A DNA stretch of 64,000 nucleotides from Methanocorpusculum sp. (GTDB taxonomy: Archaea > Halobacteriota > Methanomicrobia > Methanomicrobiales > Methanocorpusculaceae): positions 31,642-95,641 of the forward strand of contig DALTWF010000001.1 of the NCBI GenBank assembly GCA_029987235.1, in the 5' to 3' direction. The translations under genes and the position numbers were made by a program. The notes beneath the pieces are model-generated. The model worked only from the letters and a program-made list of their open reading frames with translations, did no database searches and was not told where the DNA came from. Shown here one piece after another: positions 9,315-17,947 of the stretch; the stretch's first letter is position 1; each line of letters opens with the position of its first letter.

Positions 9315-10739
9315 ATGAATGCTTTGTCGCGTGTGCTCATCGGTATTTTTGCGGTTGTCTGTCTGACCGCATGTATTGCTGTTCCGGGTTGTGCCGGAAC
9401 ACTGACTTTGACTTCCAATCCAAGCGGTGCTGAATATACATTAACACTAACTCAGGGTGATTTAAGTCAGGGTAGTTATTCTCGTATTGGTTTTACTCCA
9501 GCTACATTGGAGGGCTTGCCAGCAGGTTCTTATCATCTTGTTTTGCATTGCGATGGATATGTTGATGAAATACGTGATTTACCAATAGGTGGCGATAATT
9601 CTTATTTATCCTTTGATTGGCAATTCACTTCATCAAATCAGGCAACATTGAACATCAACACTTACGTTGATGGAACATCAATGTTAGGTGGCGTTCCTAT
9701 TTATATTGATAACGCATATGTCGGCTCAACCTCGACAAACACCGGTTCACTCTCAATTTCCGTATCTCTCGGTTCGCATGAGGTTAAAGGAACTTACAAT
9801 GGACAGGATGTCATTCAAAGTTTTACTGTCATTTCCGGCGAAAGCAAAGTAGTAGACATGTCATTTAGGGGTTTCAGCGGCAAAATTGATGTAACATCCA
9901 CTCCTTCCGGAGCATCAGTTTATGTTGATGACAACCGTGTCGGAATTACCCCGTGTACGGTTTCTGTATCTTCAGGAGAACACACAGTATCTGTTTCACT
10001 TACCGACTATGCAACAATGTCGACAACGGTAACTGTAACTGATGGAAAAACAGAGTACCTGAATTTCCCGCTATCCAAGGCAACCGGTTCCAGCTCGTTT
10101 GAAATCCGCACCAATCCTGCTGCAGATGTGTATCTTGACGGTGAATACCGCGGAACTGATTCCCTTATCGTAACCTCGGGTGTAAAACCCGGAATGCACA
10201 AAATCCGGATTGAAAAAGAAGGATATGAACCATATTACGAAGAAATTAATGCAGAGTCCGGACAAACAAACAAATTATCTGTTACTCTGAAAGAATATGT
10301 TGAAGGCGTATCCCCGGTAGAGGAAAAACCCCTTGGCAGAACAGGTCTTTCTGTATATACAGACATCGAAGCATCAGTATCACTGGATAAAAAATCCCTT
10401 GGCAAGACACCGGTTGTAAATTATATTGACAGAGACCTTACAGCAGGGGAACACAACCTTGTTCTCAGAGTATCGGGAGAACAGATTCCTGTAAAAATAG
10501 TGCTTGAAGGCGGCGTAATCACAGAGTTTTCCTATACACTTAGCACTGAAATCCCGACTCCTGTTCAGACTGGGACGCCGGTTGTAACTGAAATCCCGAC
10601 ACAGCCCACTACTCCACCGGTGATTATTGAAACAACGGCAGTACCGACCCAAACCACCCAGGCTCCCGCATCACCTGCCCCGCTCTCAGGCATTCTTGCC
10701 GGACTTGCGGCCTGCGCTCTTGTTCTCAGGCGCAGGTAA
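9315..10739 (+). CDS. PEGA-domain surface protein with C-terminal anchor
   Basis: Probable exported cell-surface protein of 474 residues. It has a signal peptide (residues about 1-28, ending near PGCAG), then about five PEGA-type repeats of 60-75 residues (for example SGASVYVDDNRVGITPCTV, AADVYLDGEYRGTDS and EASVSLDKKSLGKTPVV), a Thr/Pro-rich linker (about 415-450) and a C-terminal hydrophobic helix ending in Arg-Arg-Arg, like archaeal surface-layer anchors. PEGA repeats are beta-sandwich modules common in methanogen envelopes. The first third of the gene is richer in A and T than the rest, which may reflect domain exchange. Ligand and role are unknown. Confidence 0.85.
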   Translation: MNALSRVLIGIFAVVCLTACIAVPGCAGTLTLTSNPSGAEYTLTLTQGDLSQGSYSRIGFTPATLEGLPAGSYHLVLHCDGYVDEIRDLPIGGDNSYLSFDWQFTSSNQATLNINTYVDGTSMLGGVPIYIDNAYVGSTSTNTGSLSISVSLGSHEVKGTYNGQDVIQSFTVISGESKVVDMSFRGFSGKIDVTSTPSGASVYVDDNRVGITPCTVSVSSGEHTVSVSLTDYATMSTTVTVTDGKTEYLNFPLSKATGSSSFEIRTNPAADVYLDGEYRGTDSLIVTSGVKPGMHKIRIEKEGYEPYYEEINAESGQTNKLSVTLKEYVEGVSPVEEKPLGRTGLSVYTDIEASVSLDKKSLGKTPVVNYIDRDLTAGEHNLVLRVSGEQIPVKIVLEGGVITEFSYTLSTEIPTPVQTGTPVVTEIPTQPTTPPVIIETTAVPTQTTQAPASPAPLSGILAGLAACALVLRRR

Positions 10740-10826
10740 ACATACTTTTTTTAACTCCCTGCCCTGTCTACAGTCTACCATATAGCACGCAGGCTTTATC
10801 TAAGAATACAACCAACAATTAGGCAC

Positions 10827-11786
10827 ATGGATGCATTTGAACTCGCAACCCGCAACACTGCTGAGATTGTAACAGAAGCAGAGCTCCGTGCACTGCTTGA
10901 AAAACCGGTCAAGAGTGTTTATACAGGTTATGAACCAAGCGGCGAGATTCACTTAGGTCACCTTGTGACCATCAATAAACTGATGGATATGAAAAAAGCA
11001 GGGTTTGATGTAGTGGTCTTAATCGCAAACCTGCACGCATATCTGAACAGAAAGGGAACCTTCGAGCAGATTAAAGAGCTCGCAGACTACAACCGTGCAT
11101 GTATTGAAGCAGTCGGTTTAAAGGGCGCAAAATTCGTGCTCGGAACTGATGTACAGCTTACCGCAAAATACCAGACCGAGGTGCTTACCTTATGCCAGGA
11201 GATTACCTTAAACCGTGCCACCCGCTCAATGGATGAAGTTGGCCGCTCCATGGACAACCCGATGGTTTCCCAGATGGTCTATCCGGTTATGCAGGCGGTT
11301 GATATTCCGACGTTGGGAGTAGACGCTGCAGTAGGCGGTATTGACCAGCGTAAAATCCACATGCTTGCACGTGAGCACCTTCCGCACCTTGGCTACAAGG
11401 CACCGGTCTGCATTCACACCCCGATTGTCAACGGTTTCGACGGTCAGAAGATGTCGTCTTCCAAAGGCAATGTGGTCAGTGTGGCAGATTCCCCGGAAGA
11501 AATCAGAAAGAAACTGAAGAAAGCATTCTGCCCGCCGGAGATTGAAGGAAACCCGATTATGCAGGTATTCCAGTACAATATCTTCCCGAGAATGGATACT
11601 ATTGCAATCAAACGCCCGGAGAAATTCGGCGGCGACCTTGAATTCCACTCATACGATGAACTTGCCGCATCCTACGGTGCAGGAAAGATTCACCCGATGG
11701 ACTTAAAGAACGCATGCGGTGATGCCCTTATTGAACTTCTTGCCGATGCCTATGCATATGTGCAGGAATACAAGGGCAGAAAATAA
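10827..11786 (+). CDS. tyrS: Tyrosyl-tRNA synthetase
   Basis: Charges tRNA-Tyr with tyrosine. The 319-residue protein is the short archaeal/eukaryotic class I form. The HIGH-type motif is SGEIHLGHL (about residues 34-42) and the KMSKS motif is KMSSSKGN (about 210). The tyrosine pocket residues YTGYEPSG are visible. It lacks the bacterial S4 tail, as expected. A TATA-like TTTATCTA lies about 33 bases upstream, so the leader should be very short. Confidence 0.96.
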   Translation: MDAFELATRNTAEIVTEAELRALLEKPVKSVYTGYEPSGEIHLGHLVTINKLMDMKKAGFDVVVLIANLHAYLNRKGTFEQIKELADYNRACIEAVGLKGAKFVLGTDVQLTAKYQTEVLTLCQEITLNRATRSMDEVGRSMDNPMVSQMVYPVMQAVDIPTLGVDAAVGGIDQRKIHMLAREHLPHLGYKAPVCIHTPIVNGFDGQKMSSSKGNVVSVADSPEEIRKKLKKAFCPPEIEGNPIMQVFQYNIFPRMDTIAIKRPEKFGGDLEFHSYDELAASYGAGKIHPMDLKNACGDALIELLADAYAYVQEYKGRK

Positions 11787-11797
11787 TCTTTTTTTTT

Positions 11798-12178
11798 ATG
11801 GAAGCATTTTATAAGAGCGTTCTTGAATCCGACAAGGCGCCGATTGTCTTGTGCAGTATGAAGCATGAAATTGTGTACATGAACGCGTCTGCTGCAAAGC
11901 GGTATGAAAAAGAGGGGGGATTCGGATTGATCGGGTCAAGTCTTTTAGACTGTCATCCGTCTTGGGCAAATGAACTGATACTGAAAACACTTGCATGGTT
12001 TGCTGAAAGCCATGAACATAATGTCATTCACACTTTCTTCAATGATAAGGAAAACAAGGATGTGTACATGATTGCACTGCGTGATGATGCGGGAAATCTT
12101 ATCGGATATTACGAAAAGCATGCATACCGGAATCGTGATGTAATGCCATTATATGACTTCTTGAATCACTCTGACTAA
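11798..12178 (+). CDS. Small PAS-domain protein
   Basis: A 126-residue protein that is essentially one PAS-type sensor domain: a start SVLESDKAPIVLCSMKHEIVYMNASAAKRY typical of the PAS beta strands (split here by family), followed by a core helix with GLIGSSLLDCH and later strands. It has no output domain, signal peptide or membrane segment. The EAL protein follows 55 bases downstream on the same strand, so this could feed signals to it, but that is inference. Ligand or cofactor not visible. Confidence 0.7.
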   Translation: MEAFYKSVLESDKAPIVLCSMKHEIVYMNASAAKRYEKEGGFGLIGSSLLDCHPSWANELILKTLAWFAESHEHNVIHTFFNDKENKDVYMIALRDDAGNLIGYYEKHAYRNRDVMPLYDFLNHSD

Positions 12179-12233
12179 TATTTTTTCTTTTTTGCCGAAG
12201 GTTATTTATAGTGTAAAGAAGAAAGTTTATACC

Positions 12234-13868
12234 ATGGCACTTACAACCGGTGGCTGTAGTGATTGCAGCCCTTTTACTGATAAAGATATTCTGGATAATC
12301 TGGATGAAGCCTTTGCCCAGAATCAGATTCAGGTCTATTATCAGCCCCAGTACAATCATTCAACAGGCATGATGCTTGGGGCTGAAGCACTTGTCAGATG
12401 GATTCATCCTGTTCACGGGATGATTCCTCCCTGTAATTTTATTCCGGTACTGGAACGCGAGGGAAGAATAACCGATCTTGACTTGTATGTTTTTGAACAA
12501 GTATGTGCTTTCCTTAAAAAACTATTTGATAATAATTATTCTCTTGTTCCAATATCTGTAAACATCACACGTCATGATATTTTCTCTCCGTCGTTTGTGG
12601 AAAAACTTGAGATAATCCGTGCAAAATATGGTGTTCCGACAAAACGTCTGCGTGTTGAGATTACCGAGTCGTCTGCTTTGGGAAGTACTGCAGAAATCAA
12701 TGTCATTATCAAACAGTTCCATGATGCGGGTTACCTTGTGGAGATGGATGATTTCGGAAGCGGGTATTCTTCCCTGAATGTTTTAAAAGATCTGGATGTG
12801 GATATCATTAAACTGGACCTTGCGTTCCTGCAGGGAAATTTAGGCGGGCGCGGCGGAACTATTGTCAGTTCAGTTATAAACATGGCAAAATGGCTCAACA
12901 TGCCGGTTATTGCAGAAGGTGTGGAGACACAGGAACAGGCCGATTTCATGAGAAGCATCGGCTGTGATTATATTCAGGGCTATCTCTATTCGCGGCCGTT
13001 ACCGCAGGATGTCTTTGAAAAACTTCTTGCGGGCAGTTCTGTAGGTGCTGCTGTTCCGCAGATGAAGTTAATTGATACACTGGATGCCGGGAAGTTCTGG
13101 GACCCTGCGTCACAGGAGACACTTATTTTCAGCAATTTCGTGGGCGGTGCTGCTATTTTCAGTTACCATAAGGGCTGGGTTGATATTCTGCGGGTTAATC
13201 AGAAATACCTCAGGGAACTCGGAATGAATATGTCTGAAAAAGACACTATCATGGAAAATCCGTGGAATCAGTTTACCCCTGAAGGCAAAGGAATCTATGA
13301 AGCCATGCTCAAGCGTGCAATTGCGTCCGGCGAGGAAGAGGAATGCGAGACATGGCGCAGTGTCTGTTCAAAATGCTGCGGCAGTGAGTCGATGTGCATC
13401 AGAAGTACAGTGCAGCTGATTGGAAGGTCAGGCGACCGGTATCTGTTTTATGCCTCTGTCAGAAATATTACTGCGGAAAAACACCGGCTGCAGAATCTGC
13501 TTGATACAGAGAAGCGGTTTAAGGCCGCATCCGAGCAGGCTAACATCTACTTCTGGGAATATACGGTTGCAACAAAAGAGATGCGTCCGTGTTTCAGATG
13601 TATGCGTGATTTAGGATTGCCTGCTGTAGTGCGGAATTATCCGGAGCCTGCATTTGAGGCAGGTATTTTCCCGATGGATATGGCGGATTTGTACCGCGAC
13701 TGGCATAAGCAGATTGCCGAAGGAGTTAAGCAGCTTGAAGGTGTTTTCCCGCTGACCGTTGCACGTATTCCGTTTATTGTGCGGTATACGACGGAGTTTG
13801 ATGAGAACGGGCGGCCGGTGAAGGCATACGGTTCTGCAACTCTTGTGGTGGATGAAAAAGAGGAATAA
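12234..13868 (+). CDS. EAL-domain protein with PAS regions (c-di-GMP phosphodiesterase-like)
   Basis: Protein of 544 residues with an N-terminal EAL domain (about 15-265) and two PAS-like stretches (about 290-425 and 430-540). EAL enzymes hydrolyse cyclic di-GMP. The catalytic and metal residues are all in place: Glu51 in EALVRW, Asn110 in SVNITR, Glu142 in VEITES, Asp172-Asp173 in MDDFGSGYSS, Lys193, Glu228 and Glu231 in AEGVETQEQ, and Gln248 in IQGYLYSRP. No GGDEF domain or membrane segment is present. The start is the ATG at 12234; the frame could begin at TTG 12192, but that overlaps the TATA-like TTATTTATAG. Active-looking EAL proteins are not common in methanogens. Confidence 0.85.
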   Translation: MALTTGGCSDCSPFTDKDILDNLDEAFAQNQIQVYYQPQYNHSTGMMLGAEALVRWIHPVHGMIPPCNFIPVLEREGRITDLDLYVFEQVCAFLKKLFDNNYSLVPISVNITRHDIFSPSFVEKLEIIRAKYGVPTKRLRVEITESSALGSTAEINVIIKQFHDAGYLVEMDDFGSGYSSLNVLKDLDVDIIKLDLAFLQGNLGGRGGTIVSSVINMAKWLNMPVIAEGVETQEQADFMRSIGCDYIQGYLYSRPLPQDVFEKLLAGSSVGAAVPQMKLIDTLDAGKFWDPASQETLIFSNFVGGAAIFSYHKGWVDILRVNQKYLRELGMNMSEKDTIMENPWNQFTPEGKGIYEAMLKRAIASGEEEECETWRSVCSKCCGSESMCIRSTVQLIGRSGDRYLFYASVRNITAEKHRLQNLLDTEKRFKAASEQANIYFWEYTVATKEMRPCFRCMRDLGLPAVVRNYPEPAFEAGIFPMDMADLYRDWHKQIAEGVKQLEGVFPLTVARIPFIVRYTTEFDENGRPVKAYGSATLVVDEKEE

Positions 13869-13877
13869 TTTTTTAAC

Positions 13878-15443
13878 CTACTGCAAAAGATACTCATACA
13901 CTGCTTTTTTTCCGCTGACATTTGCCGTAAGCGCCATCTGATTTTTCACTTCAGAAGGTTCCTTTTCATAAGAAATCTCGGCTCTTAGCATGGAATGATT
14001 TGAATGCAGTGTGAGTTCCAGTTCCGCAGCTCCGCAAAGATACGGTTCAAGATTGTGGGATATGCGTACAACCTGGGTTTTATCCAGTGTCCAGAGTCTG
14101 CCGCATTCCAGTGTAAAACCATGCACATCGCCCGGTAATGCAAGTGATTTGTGGCTTGGGATTCCGATTTTAAAGCACAGGCCGAGAATTATGGCAGTAA
14201 CCGAACCTGCTGTAAGCGGCGAGGTGAAAAACAGCTGCAGCGTTTCCGGAAGTCCGGTGTAAAGATACGGGCATACTGCAGACGAAACACCGGTTAATAT
14301 TGGCAGAATTACGACAAATGTCCTGCGGATGTCTAACAGGCGTGAAGAGATGCTCTGGATGCCTGAAATCATCACAAAAGTCACTGCATAAAGCAGCACG
14401 GCACCTAAGACCGGTTTTGGCAGAATATCAAAGAACCAGCCGACACAGGGGAAAAATGCCGCAAAAATCATTACGAGACCGACACCGAGTCCGATTTTGC
14501 GGGAAGCAATTCCTGTACCAATAGCAAGTCCCACACTGGATGAAGATGAACCGATACCTATTCCTCCTATTGCTCCAGTTAAAGCAACTCCGACACCTTC
14601 TGCAAGAAGACCGTGTTTTTGTGTGTTTCGGTCACCTGCTTTTGTATATGCAGACATCAGGGAGATATTTCCTGATGTCTTGAGCATGATGCAGATTATG
14701 GCAATCACAAATGGGATTAACAGCCCTGCATCGAAACTGAAACTCACAAACTCAAAGGGGTTGGGTATTGCAAACGGCGCAACACTGCTGATGGTTGCAA
14801 ATGTTTCGAGCGGGAACACACCAAGGAGAATTGCTGAAACAAAACCGATTACAAGGCCGATTAATATTGAATAAAATTTGAAGAACTGTTTTGGTATCAG
14901 GCTGCAGGCAATCATTGAAATCAGAGTGATTACACCAACTGCTGTGCACGCAGGGTCAAGCGGGCTTGAGTTCGTACTCCCGAAAAAGAGCGGAAATGCA
15001 AATGGAATGATGGCTATGCCCAGGAGAAATAACACTACACCTACAATTTCTTCCGGAAAGATTATCTTGAAGAATCTGGTGAACCGCGATAATATCATCT
15101 CAAGAAATCCGGAAATCACGAGCATACTGTATAAAAGCGGCAGCCCTCCCGTGCTTACAGCAAGAAGTGATGCAGGAAGGTAGGTGGAGTTGGGTATCAT
15201 CGGCAGGAAAAAGCCGGTACCTGTTTTGCGGAATGCCTGAAGTATTGTTGCCACACCGCAGCCGAACAGTGTCACGCTGATAAGAAATATGGACATGCGT
15301 GAATCGCCGTTCATTGCATTTACAATAATAACAGGATACGACATGTACACTGCCATGGCTAAAATATGCTGAAGGACGGATAAGACAAGCGTGCTTTTGG
15401 GCATACTGTCATTGACATTGTAAACGGGTCCTTCTTCTGTCAT
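13878..15443 (-). CDS. NCS2-family nucleobase permease (xanthine/uracil type)
   Basis: Membrane transporter of 521 residues with about 12-14 hydrophobic segments, matching nucleobase:cation symporters of the UraA/XanQ/UacT group. Family marks are the opening STLVLSVLQHILAMAVYM, a central Glu-containing motif with GLLAEGVGVALTGAIGG, and the Ser/Gly-rich GIGSSSSSVGLAIGTGIASR. The last 80 residues after the final membrane segment form a soluble tail that is longer than usual. Substrate may be uracil, xanthine or urate; the sequence alone does not decide. It is convergent with the EAL gene. Confidence 0.88.
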   Translation of the reverse strand: MTEEGPVYNVNDSMPKSTLVLSVLQHILAMAVYMSYPVIIVNAMNGDSRMSIFLISVTLFGCGVATILQAFRKTGTGFFLPMIPNSTYLPASLLAVSTGGLPLLYSMLVISGFLEMILSRFTRFFKIIFPEEIVGVVLFLLGIAIIPFAFPLFFGSTNSSPLDPACTAVGVITLISMIACSLIPKQFFKFYSILIGLVIGFVSAILLGVFPLETFATISSVAPFAIPNPFEFVSFSFDAGLLIPFVIAIICIMLKTSGNISLMSAYTKAGDRNTQKHGLLAEGVGVALTGAIGGIGIGSSSSSVGLAIGTGIASRKIGLGVGLVMIFAAFFPCVGWFFDILPKPVLGAVLLYAVTFVMISGIQSISSRLLDIRRTFVVILPILTGVSSAVCPYLYTGLPETLQLFFTSPLTAGSVTAIILGLCFKIGIPSHKSLALPGDVHGFTLECGRLWTLDKTQVVRISHNLEPYLCGAAELELTLHSNHSMLRAEISYEKEPSEVKNQMALTANVSGKKAVYEYLLQ

Positions 15444-15510
15444 TATACTGATATAGGTGTCAGAAGCGGTTAAGGATTTGGATAAGAGAAACTGGAAGAA
15501 TAAGAAGATA

Positions 15511-15531
15511 AAAACAGGGGGTGAACCCCTG
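15511..15531 (-). terminator. Hairpin terminator after fdhC
   Basis: A 6-bp stem (CAGGGG 15515-15520 with CCCCTG 15526-15531) is followed on the minus strand by a T-run. It lies 10 bases after the fdhC stop and ahead of the permease gene, so it probably ends the fdhC transcript. Confidence 0.6.
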
Positions 15532-15541
15532 ATATTCAGAT

Positions 15542-16402
15542 TTACTTCTGTTCAGAAAGTGCTGCTTTAATGTCTTTCTTGTACATGTAGAAGTACAGCA
15601 GTGCCATGAAGAGAACTGCGCCGACAATGTTTCCGAGGGTTGCCCAGATAATGTTGTTGACCCACATTCCTCCCCAGTCAAGGTGTGCTACTGCTTCACC
15701 GTTGGTGATGAGGTTGGTGATAATTGCTGCCGGGATGAAGTACATGTTTGCAACACAGTGTTCAAATCCGGATGCGACGAAAGCGAAGATCGGGAACCAG
15801 ATACCTACAATCTTGGAGATAACTTCGTCTGCACAAAGTCCGAGGAATAATGCAAGGCAGACTAACCAGTTACAAAGGATACCTTTGAAGAAGCAGGAAA
15901 GGAAGCCCATTGCGCCATCGTATGCAACTTTTGCAGTACCAATCTGAATTGCGCGGAGACCGAATGCGGTTGCGGTTGCGGTTCCTGCTGCGCTCCAGGA
16001 CACATACGGACCGAAGGAGACGAGGAATGCCATAAGTAAGGAACCGATAAGGTTACCGATGTAGACAACAATCCAGAGATAAATGAGTTTGCCAAAGGTG
16101 GTCTGACCCTGGAGAATTGCCATGGGTGCGAACATTGCGTCACCAGTGAAAAGCTCTGCTCCGGTTAATACGACAAGGATTAAACCAATCGGGAAAAGAG
16201 CTCCAAGGACGACCTGTCCCATTCCGGAACCTGCCCATGCGGCGACTCCGGTAGAACCAACGGTTGCAAGACATGCACCCATTGCGATATATGCTCCGGC
16301 AAAGAATGCACGTACGAGCATATTTACTGGCGGCAGGCTGCACTTAGTTTTGCCTGCTGCACCGATCTTAACGCATACCTGCGCTGGACCAAATGTTACC
16401 AT
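15542..16402 (-). CDS. fdhC: Formate/nitrite transporter family channel (FdhC)
   Basis: Pentameric membrane channel of 286 residues, most like methanogen FdhC, which brings in formate as electron donor. It has six hydrophobic segments, an amphipathic N-terminus with KTKCSLPPVNMLVRAFFAGAY (shown here across the first membrane entry) and the second FNT repeat with FFKGILCNWLVCLAL, containing the N-W-L-V-C motif of the pore region. The ATG at 16402 is chosen over the GTG at 16411 because the ribosome-binding site GAGGTG sits six bases before it. No formate dehydrogenase gene is adjacent. The leader contains a perfect palindrome, suggesting tight control. Confidence 0.92.
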   Translation of the reverse strand: MVTFGPAQVCVKIGAAGKTKCSLPPVNMLVRAFFAGAYIAMGACLATVGSTGVAAWAGSGMGQVVLGALFPIGLILVVLTGAELFTGDAMFAPMAILQGQTTFGKLIYLWIVVYIGNLIGSLLMAFLVSFGPYVSWSAAGTATATAFGLRAIQIGTAKVAYDGAMGFLSCFFKGILCNWLVCLALFLGLCADEVISKIVGIWFPIFAFVASGFEHCVANMYFIPAAIITNLITNGEAVAHLDWGGMWVNNIIWATLGNIVGAVLFMALLYFYMYKKDIKAALSEQK

Positions 16403-16423
16403 AATAAACACCTCACAGCTACT

Positions 16424-16441
16424 GTAAAGAGTACTCTTTAC
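16424..16441 (-). promoter_or_regulatory. Perfect 18-bp palindrome in the fdhC leader (operator candidate)
   Basis: GTAAAGAGTACTCTTTAC reads the same on both strands. It lies 22 bases before the fdhC ATG and about 33-50 bases after the minus-strand TATA box at 16474-16482 (TTTAAATAT), so it would be just inside the transcript. That is a typical place for a repressor operator in archaea. The binding protein is unknown. Confidence 0.6.
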
Positions 16442-16473
16442 TCAGTTGTGTTAATCAAAATATTGTTCAGAAA

Positions 16474-16482
16474 ATATTTAAA
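16474..16482 (-). promoter_or_regulatory. fdhC TATA box
   Basis: TTTAAATAT on the minus strand, about 72 bases before the fdhC ATG, predicts transcription from about 16452 and places the 18-bp palindrome within the first 30 bases of the mRNA. Confidence 0.45.
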
Positions 16483-16617
16483 CTATACGGTTTACTTTTG
16501 CGTAATTTATCTCTCAAATCCTGCATTGGAAAGCGTATTTCGTTTCCGGTATAAATAATTTATTTACCATATGACCGGTTTTTGCCGTTCATATCTTATT
16601 TTGGAGGGGGTGAATTC

Positions 16618-16665
16618 ATGCGCGTTTTTTCAGAGGGGAAAAACATCAGGTATTTAAGTTCATAA
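16618..16665 (+). CDS. Possible 15-codon leader peptide
   Basis: A tiny frame of 15 codons (ATG CGC GTT ... TCA TAA) begins eight bases or fewer after the strongest ribosome-binding site in this region, GGAGGGGGTG, and follows a TATA-like TATAAATAA near 16550. It sits 28 bases ahead of the next membrane-protein gene. The encoded peptide has no known match that I recognise. It may be a leader peptide or a chance Shine-Dalgarno hit; the evidence is the ribosome-binding site and promoter only. Confidence 0.3.
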   Translation: MRVFSEGKNIRYLSS

Positions 16666-16693
16666 TCTGAATTATTTGTAGCGAGTATCAGCC

Positions 16694-17272
16694 ATGAAAA
16701 TAAAAAATGTTACATTCAGTCTTTCACCGCTGCATTTTATCGTGGTGATTTTTTTCATCTGTCTCTTCATTCTGATGTTTTTCATAACGCCGGATGGAGA
16801 CCCGACAAAATTTGCCTATCTCTACTGGGGTATTCCCTTGTCTTTAGTGCTGCTGGTAATTCCCTTATACAACAGTTACAGTGTGGCAAAGCAGTATGTG
16901 AAACTTATTCCTGAATATGAGCTTCAGTCAAAGCCGGAAAAACTGATTCACATCGCAAAACCTCTGTTAGGAAAACCGGTCCGTGTACACGGTGTCGTGC
17001 AGAAGACAAGCGGAAAACTTATTGGGCGTCCTGCGTTTACGCTTTATGATGGAACTGCAGCGGCAATTGTTCAGCGTTCCGCGCCGTTTACAATCCCGAT
17101 TAAAATCGGTGACCATATCGAATGTATTGGTATGGTTGTCCGCAGATTTTCTATTGTTGGAAAATATGTGGTGCATGTGATTGATGCAAAACAGGCTGAC
17201 GAATCAGAATATGCTGCACGTGAAGCAGCAGATGCTGAGGAAGCGGCGAAGATAAAAATAAAGAAATATTAA
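16694..17272 (+). CDS. Membrane protein with cytoplasmic OB-fold-like domain
   Basis: A 192-residue protein of unknown function. Two hydrophobic segments lie at about residues 14-33 and 43-61. The soluble part (about 75-175) is beta-rich, with a GKPVRVHGVVQKTSG strand pattern and a KIGDHIECIGMVVRR stretch, which resembles an OB-fold of the kind found in membrane-anchored NfeD-like or nucleic-acid-anti-like proteins. The tail is rich in Ala and Glu. It is followed after 8 bases by a HAD phosphatase gene and the two are probably cotranscribed. Confidence 0.75.
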   Translation: MKIKNVTFSLSPLHFIVVIFFICLFILMFFITPDGDPTKFAYLYWGIPLSLVLLVIPLYNSYSVAKQYVKLIPEYELQSKPEKLIHIAKPLLGKPVRVHGVVQKTSGKLIGRPAFTLYDGTAAAIVQRSAPFTIPIKIGDHIECIGMVVRRFSIVGKYVVHVIDAKQADESEYAAREAADAEEAAKIKIKKY

Positions 17273-17280
17273 CCTTTTTT

Positions 17281-17910
17281 ATGCAGTTTAAGTTTCATGC
17301 AGTCGTTTTTGACATGGATAACACGATTCATGATTTGTATGCTGCACGGTTTGCAGCAGCAGGTGCTGTAATGAGTTTTTGTAAATTGGAGGGTGACCTG
17401 CCGTTTTTCCTTATGAATCCTGACACGCCAGCGCTTATTGAAGACTGTCTGCGTGAGTTCCGGGGTTTTGATGATTCTGAAGCAATATGGCTGTTTAAGG
17501 CTGTTGAACGCAATGCGCTGCAGATTTTTGCCGGTATGCGGGAACTTCTTTCGGAATTAAAGCGTGCCGGAGTGAAACTTGCGATTATTTCCAATGCGAA
17601 AGCAGAAGACCTTGCTTTGCGGGTGAAAGAACTCGGACTTGAGGGCATTTTTGATGTTCTTGTCACGCCGGATATGTTCGGAGTAAAAAAGCCGAAACCG
17701 GAGGTATATCTGAAAACGCTTGAGTTGCTTGATGTTCTTCCTTCCGAGTCTGTGATGATTGGTGATCGGTCGGACAGAGATGTGGAACCTCCGCGTGCGG
17801 CAGGGATTTCTGCAGTTCATGCATGGTACGGTTCATTTGATGTAAGGGATAAGATATGTGCGGTGTCTGATTCACGGGAACTGATTTCAGTTTTGAGAAA
17901 ACAGGTATAG
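17281..17910 (+). CDS. HAD-superfamily phosphatase
   Basis: Hydrolase of 209 residues with all four HAD motifs: I, FDMDNTIHD (nucleophile Asp and general-acid Asp); II, ISNAKA (Ser/Thr position); III, KKPKPE (Lys); and IV, IGDRSDRD (acidic pair). A helical cap lies between motifs I and II (subfamily I, beta-phosphoglucomutase/phosphoglycolate-phosphatase type). The physiological substrate cannot be told from the sequence. It starts 8 bases after the upstream membrane protein. Confidence 0.9.
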   Translation: MQFKFHAVVFDMDNTIHDLYAARFAAAGAVMSFCKLEGDLPFFLMNPDTPALIEDCLREFRGFDDSEAIWLFKAVERNALQIFAGMRELLSELKRAGVKLAIISNAKAEDLALRVKELGLEGIFDVLVTPDMFGVKKPKPEVYLKTLELLDVLPSESVMIGDRSDRDVEPPRAAGISAVHAWYGSFDVRDKICAVSDSRELISVLRKQV

Positions 17911-17947
17911 ATATACCTTATAACCCCTTACGACCTACATATATACA

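Noticed and set aside
12192..12233. TTG at 12192 as start of the EAL protein
   Set aside because: The extra 14 codons overlap a TATA-like TTATTTATAG and do not fit the EAL domain start; ATG 12234 is better.
16694..17272. Membrane protein as a NfeD family member
   Set aside because: The OB-like part is suggestive but the typical NfeD order and length are not clear, so only a general call is made.
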